Assembly: GCF_013363755.1 (NCBI RefSeq)
Contig: NZ_CP054840.1
Span: 634,001-698,000, forward strand
Direction: 5' to 3'
Length of the DNA stretch: 64,000 nt
DNA from: Comamonas antarctica
Lineage (GTDB): Bacteria > Pseudomonadota > Gammaproteobacteria > Burkholderiales > Burkholderiaceae_C
Within the stretch, counting starts at the first letter, position 1, and every line of letters starts with the position of its first letter. Both the position numbers and the translations under genes were made by a program. This document shows positions 16,230 to 24,640 of this stretch, piece by piece. The notes under the pieces were generated by a model. The model made no database searches and was not told where the DNA came from. It saw only the letters and a program-made list of their open reading frames with translations.

Positions 16230-16274
16230 GATGATACCCATCATCAAAACTCAATTATGATGACGGCCATCATC
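16230..16274. promoter_or_regulatory. Two TetR-type operators, GATGAY-N4-ATCATC
   Basis: GATGATACCCATCATC (16230-16245) and GATGACGGCCATCATC (16259-16274) are 16-bp inverted repeats with four-base spacers. Their centres are 29 bp apart. They lie between the divergent TetR (start 16223) and fabF-like (start 16325) genes, so one repressor could cover both promoters. Confidence 0.7.
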
Positions 16275-16324
16275 AATAGAGCCGGGCCGGCATGCTGCAG
16301 CCCTGGCAAGCGAAAGGTGCGGTT

Positions 16325-17596
16325 ATGGGTCGACGTGTCGTGATCACCGGCTTGGGGCTGGTTTCTCCGCTGGGTTGCAACGTGGAACTGGCCTGGCAGC
16401 GGCTGCTGGCCGGGCAGTCGGGCGTGCGTCCTCTGGACCCCGAAGTCAGTGCCGGCACCGGCGCCTCCGTGGCGGGCCGCGTGCCTTCGCTGGAAGAAGA
16501 TCCGGAAGGCGGCTGGAGTCCCGAAGCCCTCATTCCCGCCAAGGAACTGCGCCGGCTGGACCGTTTTGGCGCCTTCGCGCTGGTTGCGGCCGATCAGGCG
16601 CTGGCGCATGCGCAATGGCGGCACGCCACGCCCGCGCAGAAGGAGCGCGCGGCGACCATCATCGGCTCCGGAGTGGGCGGCTTCGGCACCATTGTCGACG
16701 CGGTGCGCACCACCGATGGCAAGGGGCCGCAGCGCCTGTCGCCGTTCACGGTGCCGGCGTTTCTCGCCAACCTGGCCGCGGGCCAGGTGTCGATCCGCCA
16801 TCAATTGCAAGGCCCGATCGGCGCGCCGGTCACGGCCTGCGCCGCGAGCATCCAGGCGATCGGCGATGCGGCGCGGCTGATCCGCAACGACGAAGCCGAC
16901 ATGGCGCTGTGCGGCGGCAGCGAGGCCACCATCGACCGCGTGGCGCTGGGCAGCTTTGCGGCGGCCAAGGCGCTGTCGAATTCGGGCGCCGGCAACCCGG
17001 CCACGGCCTCGCGGCCGTTCGATGCGGCGCGCGATGGCTTCGTCATGGCCGAGGGCGCGGGCCTGCTGGTGCTCGAATCGCTGGAACATGCGCTGGCGCG
17101 CGGCGCCACGCCGCTGGCCGAAGTCGTGGGCTACGGCACCTCGGCCGATGCCTACCATGTGACGTCGGGTCCCGAAGACGGCTCGGGCGCGGCGCGCTCG
17201 ATGCGCATGGCGCTGCGCCAGGCGCAGCTGCAGCCGCAGGACATCCAGCATCTGAATGCCCACGCGACCTCGACCCCCGTGGGCGACCGCGGCGAGCTGG
17301 CCGCCATACGCCAGGTGTTCGGCACGGGCCAGGGTCCGTCGATCACCGCCACCAAATCCGCGCTGGGCCACATGCTGGGCGCGGCCGGCGGCGCGGCCGC
17401 GATCTTCACGGTGCTGGCGCTGCGTGACCAGACCGTGCCACCGGTGCTCAATCTCGAGCAGCCCGATGCGCTGGCCGAGGGCCTGGACCTGGTGCGCGGC
17501 GCGGCGCGCACGCAGGCCATCGAGCACGCCATGCTCAATGGCTTTGGCTTTGGCGGCGTCAATGCTTCGCTGATCCTGCGGCGCTTCGAGCCCTGA
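16325..17596 (+). CDS. Beta-ketoacyl-ACP synthase II (FabF-like), stand-alone
   Basis: This 423-residue condensing enzyme extends acyl chains by decarboxylative condensation with malonyl-ACP. The catalytic triad is visible: C172 (VTACAASIQAIG), H313 (HLNAHATSTPVGD) and H349 (SALGHMLGAAGG), with the conserved lysine K344. The start at 16325 (MGRRVVITGLGLVSPLG) is preferred over an upstream ATG at 16292 because it gives the usual N-terminus. No other fab or acyl-carrier genes are near, so this is a paralogue outside the main fatty-acid cluster. The shared operators suggest control by the TetR repressor. Confidence 0.93.
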   Translation: MGRRVVITGLGLVSPLGCNVELAWQRLLAGQSGVRPLDPEVSAGTGASVAGRVPSLEEDPEGGWSPEALIPAKELRRLDRFGAFALVAADQALAHAQWRHATPAQKERAATIIGSGVGGFGTIVDAVRTTDGKGPQRLSPFTVPAFLANLAAGQVSIRHQLQGPIGAPVTACAASIQAIGDAARLIRNDEADMALCGGSEATIDRVALGSFAAAKALSNSGAGNPATASRPFDAARDGFVMAEGAGLLVLESLEHALARGATPLAEVVGYGTSADAYHVTSGPEDGSGAARSMRMALRQAQLQPQDIQHLNAHATSTPVGDRGELAAIRQVFGTGQGPSITATKSALGHMLGAAGGAAAIFTVLALRDQTVPPVLNLEQPDALAEGLDLVRGAARTQAIEHAMLNGFGFGGVNASLILRRFEP

Positions 17597-17856
17597 CCGG
17601 GGCGTGCCGCGGGCGCTGTGCCCAGGCAAGCGCGGCCGCGGTGCAGAGCGTGGCGGGCGCCAGCAGTCCCAGCTAGGTGGCAAGCGCGGGCGCGAAGTCC
17701 ATGCGCGCCCGCCAGGCCCACAGTGCAAACGCCAGGCCCAGCGCCAGCGCGGACAGGTCGAAGCCGCCCATCACCCAGTCGCCGGCGCGCAGGGAATGCA
17801 CGAGGTGCCGGTCGGTGGTGATGGCATTGAGCAGCGGCAGGGCGCCCCGAGCCGGC
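17597..17856 (-). pseudogene. Remnant of a PepSY-type membrane protein gene (3' part, nonsense codon)
   Basis: The minus strand encodes GALPLLNAITTDRHLVHSLR, AGDWVMGGFDLSALALGLAF and then, after an in-frame TAG at 17675-17673, LGLLAPATLCTAAALAWA. The segments resemble the C-terminal membrane helices of PepSY-associated iron-uptake proteins. The TAG could come from a TGG tryptophan codon. The 5' part of the gene is missing: the diguanylate cyclase gene ends at 17857 just where the similarity begins. I read this as a decayed fragment; the family match is by eye. Confidence 0.5.
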
Positions 17857-18894
17857 TCAATCCACCGCGACAAAGCGGTTCTTGCCTGCCATCTTTGCCG
17901 CGTACAGCGCGCCGTCGGCGCGGTGCATCCAGCTGGCCGCAGCTTCGCCCAGGCGGCGCTCGGCCACGCCGATGCTCACGGACAGCGGCAGGCCATGCGT
18001 CTGGAGCGCATGCACGGCATCGACAATGGCCTGCGCCAGCAACTGCGCGCCGGCCAGGTCGGGCACGCTGGCCGCGACCGCAAACTCCTCGCCGCCCAGG
18101 CGTGCGATCGGGTGGCGCGGGCTGGTGGCGCGCAGGATCTTGCCGACTTCCACCAGCACCTGGTCGCCGGCCGCATGGCCCAGCCTGTCGTTGATCTGCT
18201 TGAAGTCGTCGATGTCTATCATCAGGAAGAAGCCGCGCCCGCCGGTGCCCTCGACTTCCTCCATGAAGGCCCGGCGGTTGGGCAGGCCGGTCAACGTATC
18301 CTGGTAGGCGAGCGCATGCAGCTGCTGCTGCAACTCGAACACCGTGCGCCGGATGTGGCGGTAGGCGCTGCAGACCGCGACCCCCGTGAGCAGCGCGCCG
18401 CCGACGGCCAGCAGCGTCAGCAGCGCGTCGAGCGGGCGCTCGAACTGCGGCTGGATGACATAGAAGTCGGTGGCCCAGATCAACGCGCCGGACAGCAGGT
18501 AGTGCAGCGGCCGGATATGGATGGCGGCGCTGGGCAGGCTCAGCATCAAGCCGATCGGCAGCAGCCAGTAATCGGGATGGCCGATGATCAGCGCCACCTG
18601 CGCCAGGCAGCCCGCGCTGATGGCCAGCACCGTGGTGGACAGGATGAACAGGGTGCCCACCGAGCGGACTTTGGTCGCGGCCCAGCAGCACAGGCCCGCC
18701 AGAATCACCCACAGATACAGCGCGCTGGGTACGTCATGGTGGATATCCACCAGCAACAGGATCACCAGGCACGCCAGCGTGGCAATCACCTTGCACAGGA
18801 TGGCCACCGGCCGCAGCTGGGAGAAGCTCTTTTGCTGAAACAAGTGCTCGCTGTTCTGCATCGCTGAAGAATCCGGAGTGGCGTCTCCATGCAT
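17857..18894 (-). CDS. Membrane-bound diguanylate cyclase (GGDEF)
   Basis: This protein makes cyclic di-GMP from two GTP. The N-terminal half holds about six hydrophobic helices, forming an unknown membrane sensor. A helical linker then leads to a GGDEF domain starting at LAYQDTLTGLPNRRAFMEEV. The active-site loop is RLGGEEFAVA, so the catalytic GG(D/E)EF is intact, and the metal aspartate region is FFLMIDIDDFKQINDRLGHA. No RxxD inhibitory site stands out five residues upstream of the loop. The start is uncertain: ATG at 18894 (345 residues) or ATG at 18861 (334 residues); neither has a strong ribosome site. Confidence 0.9.
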   Translation of the reverse strand: MHGDATPDSSAMQNSEHLFQQKSFSQLRPVAILCKVIATLACLVILLLVDIHHDVPSALYLWVILAGLCCWAATKVRSVGTLFILSTTVLAISAGCLAQVALIIGHPDYWLLPIGLMLSLPSAAIHIRPLHYLLSGALIWATDFYVIQPQFERPLDALLTLLAVGGALLTGVAVCSAYRHIRRTVFELQQQLHALAYQDTLTGLPNRRAFMEEVEGTGGRGFFLMIDIDDFKQINDRLGHAAGDQVLVEVGKILRATSPRHPIARLGGEEFAVAASVPDLAGAQLLAQAIVDAVHALQTHGLPLSVSIGVAERRLGEAAASWMHRADGALYAAKMAGKNRFVAVD

Positions 18895-18940
18895 TATCCA
18901 GCGGGATGGCGCTGGAAAGGCTGCCGTCACGATGTCGGAC

Positions 18941-18995
18941 GGGGCGCCCGGCGAGGGGCGCCCGGCGAGGGGCACCCGGCTAGGGGCGCCCGGCT
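18941..18995. repeat. 14-bp tandem repeat, about four copies
   Basis: The unit ggggcgcccggcga is repeated at 18941-18954 and 18955-18968, then as ggggcacccggcta at 18969-18982, and ends with a partial copy at 18983-18995. It fills the gap between the PepSY gene stop (18995-18997) and the diguanylate cyclase start. Each unit is itself partly palindromic (GGGCGCCC), so the array could form hairpins in RNA. Confidence 0.9.
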
Positions 18996-20452
18996 CAGGC
19001 CGGCTGCACGCGCCGCGCGAAGGCCAGCCAGTCGAGCAGCGCCATCACCAGCATCGAGGCGCCAACCAGCGGGAAGAGTGCACCGCCCACCAGCAGCAGC
19101 GCCAGCACTCCCGCCTGCAGCTTGCGGTTCGCCGGCTGCGGCGGCACGCCCAGGCGGCCCGCGGGGCGGCGCTTCCACCACATCACGGCGGCGCTGGCGC
19201 ACAGCAGCACGATGCCCAGGCAGGTCACGACCAGCAGTGCCTGGTTGAACACGCCCCATTCCATGCCCAGGTGCACATTGATGCCCCACTCCAGCGCCCG
19301 GCCCATGGGCCCGTAGTCGGCATAGGACATGTCCAGCAGCGGCTTGCCGCTGTATTGGTCCAGATGCACCACGCGCTGGCGCGACAGGTCGCCCGGATAG
19401 ACCGAGCCCGAATACACGCCCTGCGCCCCGCGCGGCATCTGCACCGCATAGCCGGGCGCGAGGCCCAGGCGGTCGAAGGCGGCCACGGCCTGGTCGAGGC
19501 TCAGGGCCGAGGGCGGCGCGGGCATCTGCGGCGCTGCATGGCCCGCATGCGCCATGTGCCCTTCGTGGCCGTCATGGCCGGAATGGCCGTCGTGGTCTTC
19601 ATGGCCTTCATGTTCCTCATGTCCTGATTCCGGCAGCCGCGCCTGCTGCAGCGACCACGCCGGCGTTTCGCCATCGGCCAGCTTCATGTCGGACATTGGC
19701 ACCTGCACGCGCACGCCGGCCGGATAGCCGTAGTTGTGGCCGTTGGCCCACTGGTTGATCTGGTTGCCCCACAGGACCGACCAGGGCATGCCGGTGATGG
19801 ACAGGAACAGCAGCATGCCGCCCACGCCCAGGCCCGTGACCGCATGCAGGTCGCGCCAGAACAGGCGCTTGGCGGGCGTGCCGCGCACGCTCACCACGCC
19901 GCCGGAGCGCCCGCGCGGCCACCACAGGTAGATGCCGGTCAGCACCAGCAGGATGGCCCAGCCGGCCGCGATCTCGATCGCGCCGCGCGCCACGGGGCCG
20001 AAGTACTTGAGGCTGTGCAGCTTGCGAATGGTCCAGGCCACGCTGCCGCCGTCGGGCAGCGTGCCCAGCACCTGCGCGCGGTAGGGGTCGACGAACACCG
20101 CGAGCCGTTCGCCGGCCGTGGTGGCCACGAGCGCCTCGGCGCTGCGCGTGGCGCTGGCCGGCGGCGTGTACTTGACCAATGTGCCCGGGTGCGCGGCGAG
20201 CGCCGCCGCCGCGAGTTCGGTGGGCGCGCGGGCCGGCGTTGCGGCCTGGGCCACGGTCAGCAGCCGCTGGTGGAAGAAGCCGTCGATCTGGTTCTTGAAC
20301 ACATAGAGGCCGCCGGTGACGGCCAGCCAGATCAGGAACGGCAGCACCAGCAGCCCGGCATAGAAATGCCAGCGCCAGACCGCGCGGTAGAGGTCGGGGG
20401 AGCGACGTTCGCGTTCGGCGCGCAGGCCGTTGTGCGTGAGAGAGGTCGTCAT
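18995..20452 (-). CDS. PepSY-associated membrane protein with a histidine-rich loop
   Basis: This 485-residue inner-membrane protein has the PepSY-TM layout: a first helix (WRWHFYAGLLVLPFLIWLAV), PepSY domains in the periplasm, middle helices around GAIEIAAGWAILLVLTGIYL and LFWRDLHAVTGLGVGGMLLF, and C-terminal helices. Such proteins often accompany TonB receptors and act in ferric-siderophore reduction or metal handling. A notable insert near residues 276-305 has ten histidines in 28 residues with repeats like GHEGHEDHDGH, a probable metal-binding loop. The start at 20452 (MTTSLTHNGL) is preferred, with AGGA upstream. It lies next to a DUF2946 gene and a divergent TonB receptor. Confidence 0.9.
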   Translation of the reverse strand: MTTSLTHNGLRAERERRSPDLYRAVWRWHFYAGLLVLPFLIWLAVTGGLYVFKNQIDGFFHQRLLTVAQAATPARAPTELAAAALAAHPGTLVKYTPPASATRSAEALVATTAGERLAVFVDPYRAQVLGTLPDGGSVAWTIRKLHSLKYFGPVARGAIEIAAGWAILLVLTGIYLWWPRGRSGGVVSVRGTPAKRLFWRDLHAVTGLGVGGMLLFLSITGMPWSVLWGNQINQWANGHNYGYPAGVRVQVPMSDMKLADGETPAWSLQQARLPESGHEEHEGHEDHDGHSGHDGHEGHMAHAGHAAPQMPAPPSALSLDQAVAAFDRLGLAPGYAVQMPRGAQGVYSGSVYPGDLSRQRVVHLDQYSGKPLLDMSYADYGPMGRALEWGINVHLGMEWGVFNQALLVVTCLGIVLLCASAAVMWWKRRPAGRLGVPPQPANRKLQAGVLALLLVGGALFPLVGASMLVMALLDWLAFARRVQPA

Positions 20453-20605
20453 GGAAATCCTGGGTTCGCGCGCGCCGCAGACAGGAAGGCACGCGCTGCT
20501 ATGCAACAGCCTGCGCCCGGCGCGCGGCGCGGTCGGCCGGGCGCAAAGGGCGCAATGCGGACCGCGGCGCGCAGAGCTTGCGGCCAGGCGGCAGATGGAA
20601 GCAGT

Positions 20606-20950
20606 TCAGGCCAGTGCGGGCGGCCCGCGCGGTGGAAAGCGCGCGCCGCTGCGCGCCGCCACCTGCGCCGTGTGCCGCGGTGCCGGCGCGGGCGCCAGCG
20701 GCTGCGTGGCGGCTCGCGCCATCTGCGGCGGCGGTGCCGGCAGCGAGGCCGCAAGGCACAGCGCGCAATCGAGCGTGTGCTGGGCGGCGTCATGGTCCAC
20801 GGCCACCAGCGTCATCGCGCCGTCGCCGTGGCAGACCATCTCCATGCGCTGCGGATGCATCAGCGGCGATGCGCCGGCGACTCCCAGCACCAGCAGATAG
20901 CACGCCAGGACGAGGCGCAGCAGGGCTGAGGAGGGCGGCGGGGAATGCAT
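20606..20950 (-). CDS. DUF2946-like small membrane protein
   Basis: This 114-residue protein has an N-terminal hydrophobic segment (LLRLVLACYLLVLGVAGA) and the short signature HTLDCALCLAASLPAP with a CxxC pair, as in DUF2946 proteins found beside TonB receptors and PepSY or copper genes. The C-terminus is rich in Pro and Ala. The function is not established; the cysteines and histidines suggest metal binding. The start at 20950 avoids an extended upstream frame. It precedes the PepSY gene on the same strand. Confidence 0.7.
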   Translation of the reverse strand: MHSPPPSSALLRLVLACYLLVLGVAGASPLMHPQRMEMVCHGDGAMTLVAVDHDAAQHTLDCALCLAASLPAPPPQMARAATQPLAPAPAPRHTAQVAARSGARFPPRGPPALA

Positions 20951-21077
20951 GCCGGGATTATCCCCAGTTCCGCCGAGCGACGTCGGCGGCTGCCGCATAG
21001 GGCGGGCGCACCCGGGGCCTTGCGGGCGCAGTGTGAAATGGATGGCTATTGATCTTCATAAATGATAGATTTGAACT

Positions 21078-23210
21078 ATGAAATCATGGTGTCCATTTCT
21101 ATCGCCTTGCGGTGTGCTCTCGACCATTTCCGCGCTGTTGGCGCTGGGCGGTTTCCCCCCTATGGGCTGGGCGCAGACGCGCCCGCCACTCCCCACCGTC
21201 GAAATCCATTCTTCGGGCGAGGGCCGGCTGGAGCGCACGCTGGCCACCGGCAGCCGCCTGGACCTGAGCGTGCGCGACACGCCGGCCAGCGCCGAAGTGC
21301 TCACGCGCGCGCAATTGCAGGCACGCGGCGAGCGCCAGCTGCTCGACGCCGTCACGCGTGCCGCCGGCATGACCGCCCTGGGCCACACCGGCAACAGCGC
21401 GAGCCTGTCGGCGCGCGGCTTCACCCATACCAGCGCGGTGATGCGGCTGTATGACGGCACGCGCCAGTATGGCGGCGTGGGCCTGAGCTTTCCCTTCGAT
21501 ACCTGGGCCATCGAGCGCATCGAGGTGCTGCGCGGGCCGGCCTCGGTGGTGCATGGCGATGGCGCAATTGGCGGTGTCGTCAACATCATCCCCAGGAAAC
21601 CCACGCGCGGGCCGGTGCGCAACGAGGTCCAGGCTACGGCCGGCAGCGCAAACCAGCGCGCATTCGCACTGGGCAGCGGCGGCGCCATCGACGGCCAATG
21701 GTCCTACCGGCTCGATCTGAGTGGCGAGCAGGGCCGGGGCTGGGTGGAGCGTGGCGATTTCCGCAGCCGCATGGCGAGCGCGGCGCTGCGCTGGGATGCC
21801 AGCGCCGATCTGCAACTGCAGCTGGCGCATGCCCAGGGCCGGCAGGCGCCGGCGCGCTATTTCGGCGTGCCCTTGATCGACGGGGTGCAGGATCCGGCGC
21901 TGCGCCGGCGCAATTACAACGTGGAAGACAGCGATATCCGCTTGCGCGACCGCTGGACCGAGCTGGGCGCGCAATGGGCCTTGAATGAGCATGTCATCGT
22001 GCGCAGCAAGCTGTACCACATCGCCAGCGACCGGCACTGGCGCAATGCCGAGACCTATGCCTTCAACACCGCCACGCGCCTGATCGAACGGCCGGAGAAC
22101 ACCGAGATCGGCCATGCGCAGACGCAGACCGGCAATACCACCGATGTGAGTATCCGCAGCGTGCTGTTCGGGCAGGACAACCAGCTGTCGCTGGGGTTCG
22201 ACATCAACCGGGCGTCGTTCCTGCACCGCCACGACGCTTACACCGGCAGCGCCGCCCCGGTGGACCCCTTCCACCCGCAGCCAGGCCACTACTTCAGCGC
22301 CGGGCCCTACCTGCCGCGCGCGCGCAACCGGGCGCAGCAGTACGCGCTGTTTGCCGAGGACCGGCTGGCGCTCTCGGACCGCTGGTCGCTGGTGGCGGGC
22401 GCGCGCTTCGACCATGCGCGGCTGTCGCGCGAGGACCTCGCGGCCGGAACCGATGCGTTCGAGCGCCGCTATGCGCACGTCGGCTGGCGGCTGGGCAGCG
22501 TCTACCAACTGCGGCCCGCGCTGTCGCTCTATGCGCAGGTAGCGCGCGCGGCGGACCCGGTCAGCGGCCTGCTGATGCTGTCGGCGGCGAACGCGCGGTT
22601 TGATGTCTCCCGCGGCCGGCAGTTCGAGGTCGGTCTCAAGCAGACTTTCTGGCAGGGCTGCGGCGACTGGACCCTGGCCGCCTATGCAATCACCAAGGAC
22701 AACTTGGTGACGCGCGATGCCAGCAACCCGGCCCGGCGCCTGCAGGTCGGCAGGCGCTCGTCACGCGGCATGGAAAGCACGCTGTCGCTGCAGGCCACGC
22801 AGGCGCTGCAGATCGAGGCCAATCTCGCGCTGCTGCGCGCGCGCTATGGCGATTTCAGCGAGGCCATGGGCAACGGTGTGGTTTCGCGCAATGGCATGGT
22901 GCCCACCGATGTGCCCGAGCGGGTCGCGAATCTCTGGGCCCACTGGAAGTTGCAGCCCGGCTGGGTGCTGTCGGGCGGACTGCGCCATGTCGGCAAGCGC
23001 TATGCCAACCACGCCAACACGCTCGTGCTGCCGGCCTACACCACCGCGGATCTGGCGCTGCAATGGCAGGCCACCGCGTGCACCACGCTGGCGCTGCGCG
23101 GGTTCAATGTGTTCGACAAGGCGTTTTTCTCCACGGCTTACTACACCACCACCCAGTGGTTCGCGGGCACGGGGCGGCGCACCGAATTGACGCTGAATCA
23201 CCGCTTCTGA
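21078..23210 (+). CDS. TonB-dependent outer-membrane receptor
   Basis: This 710-residue outer-membrane receptor takes up a metal chelate or other large solute using TonB energy. A signal peptide ends near GWAQ (residue 33). The plug domain includes RLDLSVRDTPASAEVLTR, TAIERIEVLRGPASVVHGDG-type sequence and GGVVNIIPRKPT; the beta-barrel ends in the C-terminal phenylalanine (TELTLNHRF). There is no N-terminal STN signalling domain. It is divergent from the DUF2946 and PepSY genes, which suggests an iron- or copper-related cluster. I see only a poor match to a Fur box upstream. Confidence 0.93.
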   Translation: MKSWCPFLSPCGVLSTISALLALGGFPPMGWAQTRPPLPTVEIHSSGEGRLERTLATGSRLDLSVRDTPASAEVLTRAQLQARGERQLLDAVTRAAGMTALGHTGNSASLSARGFTHTSAVMRLYDGTRQYGGVGLSFPFDTWAIERIEVLRGPASVVHGDGAIGGVVNIIPRKPTRGPVRNEVQATAGSANQRAFALGSGGAIDGQWSYRLDLSGEQGRGWVERGDFRSRMASAALRWDASADLQLQLAHAQGRQAPARYFGVPLIDGVQDPALRRRNYNVEDSDIRLRDRWTELGAQWALNEHVIVRSKLYHIASDRHWRNAETYAFNTATRLIERPENTEIGHAQTQTGNTTDVSIRSVLFGQDNQLSLGFDINRASFLHRHDAYTGSAAPVDPFHPQPGHYFSAGPYLPRARNRAQQYALFAEDRLALSDRWSLVAGARFDHARLSREDLAAGTDAFERRYAHVGWRLGSVYQLRPALSLYAQVARAADPVSGLLMLSAANARFDVSRGRQFEVGLKQTFWQGCGDWTLAAYAITKDNLVTRDASNPARRLQVGRRSSRGMESTLSLQATQALQIEANLALLRARYGDFSEAMGNGVVSRNGMVPTDVPERVANLWAHWKLQPGWVLSGGLRHVGKRYANHANTLVLPAYTTADLALQWQATACTTLALRGFNVFDKAFFSTAYYTTTQWFAGTGRRTELTLNHRF

Positions 23211-23334
23211 TGCCAACGGTGTCCATGTAGGCGCAGGACTTGCCCATGTTGAGGTCTGGACCGACCCTGCGCTGCTGGGGGCTGGCGTCAAATGATTCCT
23301 ATCCCGCAACCCGATGCCGTAGGCACGGCAGATG

Positions 23335-23450
23335 GCCCTCGTTCGTGGTGAGCCTGCCTCACCGGCCGCGTCGAACCATGAAGGGCCAGTCCTGGAGAAC
23401 CGGACCGTGATCCTTCGACGCGGCCGGCGAGGCAAGCTCAGCACGAGCGG
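23335..23450. repeat. Pair of inverted REP-like elements
   Basis: One copy runs from about 23335 to 23387 and contains GTGAGCCTGCCTCACCGGCC-GCGTCGAA. The second, in reverse orientation, runs from about 23406 to 23450. The reverse complement of the second nearly matches the first (TGAGC-TGCCTC-CCGGCCGCGTCGAA). A relative with the core TGAGCTTGTCGAAGGA is at 30020-30052. These resemble dispersed palindromic repeats common in Comamonadaceae genomes. The rest of the gap 23211-23509 shows nothing else I can support. Confidence 0.7.
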
Positions 23451-23509
23451 ATTCTCATCGGCGCATCGGCAGAGCGGGCAGTTTCAACCATTGAAAAGGA
23501 ATACGCACC

Positions 23510-23968
23510 ATGGACAACAAGCAAGTCATCGACACCCTCAACGACCTGATTGAAAACTGCAAGGACGGCGAATTCGGCTTCAATGCCAGCGCCGAACATG
23601 CGCGCACCGACAGCCTGAAGCAGACCTTCCTGGCACGCTCGCAGGACTGCCGCAAGGCCGCCGAGGAACTGCGCGGCCTGGTCGGCCAGTTGGGCGGCAA
23701 GAGCGCGGCCGATGGCGGCACGATTGCAGGTGCCGCGCACCGCGGCTGGGTCGCGGTCAAGGGCACGCTGGCGGGTTACAGCGACCTGAACATGCTCGAG
23801 GAAGCCGAGCGCGGCGAGGACAAGGCGCTCGAGCGCTACCGCGACGCGCTGAAGGAAGATCTGCCGGCCGACGTGCGCGTCGTGGTGCAGCGCCAGTACG
23901 AAGGCGCCAAGCGCAACCACGACGAGATCCGCACGCTGCGCAACGCAGCTCGCGCGCACGACGCGTAA
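23510..23968 (+). CDS. PA2169 family four-helix-bundle protein (DUF2383)
   Basis: This 152-residue protein starts MDNKQVIDTLNDLIENCKDG, the standard opening of the PA2169/DUF2383 family, and has the four long helices with GFNASAEHARTDSLKQTF and ERGEDKALERYRDAL. Family members have a ferritin-like bundle and are linked to stress conditions; the biochemical role is unknown. AAGGA precedes the ATG. It is convergent with a hypothetical gene that looks stress-related as well. Confidence 0.9.
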   Translation: MDNKQVIDTLNDLIENCKDGEFGFNASAEHARTDSLKQTFLARSQDCRKAAEELRGLVGQLGGKSAADGGTIAGAAHRGWVAVKGTLAGYSDLNMLEEAERGEDKALERYRDALKEDLPADVRVVVQRQYEGAKRNHDEIRTLRNAARAHDA

Positions 23969-23975
23969 GAACACG

Positions 23976-23993
23976 AGGCCGCGCAAGCGGCCT
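23976..23993. terminator. Hairpin between convergent genes
   Basis: A perfect 7-bp stem (AGGCCGC/GCGGCCT) closed by the tetraloop GCAA lies between the stops at 23968 and 24000. The T-run is short on both strands. It probably serves both genes. Confidence 0.5.
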
Positions 23994-23999
23994 TGGAGT

Positions 24000-24518
24000 T
24001 CAACGCTTCAGGTCGCGGTCAGATGATTCAGCCGGGCGCATATGCGCCCGTTCCTTTTCCTGGCCCGACGGCGTCTGCGGATCGAGCCCGCTGTCCGGCG
24101 ATTCCTTCACCTGCGGCATGTCGGCCGAGCGCGTGATCATCTCCTCGATGATGAACCGGCCGTAGAGCTGGGCGCGTTCCGCGCCTTCGGCATGCAGGGC
24201 GTCGGCGGCGCGGCGTGCGCGGTCGTCATCGTCCTCGCGCAGCACCAGCCAGTGAAAGCCGCGTTCGGCCAGTTCGCGGTAGGCCTTGACCAGGTTCAGT
24301 TCCTGCCCCACACCGGCCAGCGGACTGGCGCGCGCAATGTCGGCATCGCACTGCGCCACCATCTGCTCGGGGGTGTAGCGGTGGATGTCGGCACGCTCGT
24401 AGCCGAGCGCCGTCAGTGCCTCGTTGCCCTTGGCGGCGCTGGCCTCATCGGGGAATGAAACCACCATATGCCCGACGGGCTTGAATACGCCATAGGCGCG
24501 GTGATCGGAGGGATCCAT
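24000..24518 (-). CDS. Hypothetical cytoplasmic protein
   Basis: This 172-residue protein has no signal peptide or membrane segment. It opens with MDPSDHRAYGVFKPVGHMVV and has an alpha/beta-looking first half (VVSFPDEASAAKGNEALTAL, GFHWLVLREDDDDRARRAAD) that resembles the general-stress-protein 17M type of fold, followed by a polar, probably disordered tail rich in Glu, Ser and Pro. AGGAG precedes the ATG. I do not recognise a characterised family. It is convergent with the PA2169 gene. Confidence 0.75.
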   Translation of the reverse strand: MDPSDHRAYGVFKPVGHMVVSFPDEASAAKGNEALTALGYERADIHRYTPEQMVAQCDADIARASPLAGVGQELNLVKAYRELAERGFHWLVLREDDDDRARRAADALHAEGAERAQLYGRFIIEEMITRSADMPQVKESPDSGLDPQTPSGQEKERAHMRPAESSDRDLKR

Positions 24519-24640
24519 TGCGTAGCTCCTCTGGTTGGTGAAGACGATAAGACCGTGCCGGCCGGGGATGCCTTGAGCCTAGCGCGGGCGCGCGCAAAGC
24601 GCCATAGGACGCAAAGCCATTCAGCGCAGCAGCGATGCCG

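Noticed and set aside
21030..21077. Possible Fur box before the TonB receptor at 21078
   Set aside because: The region is A/T-rich (AAATGATAGATTTGA), but I could align only about nine positions to the consensus and saw no symmetry, so I do not call it.
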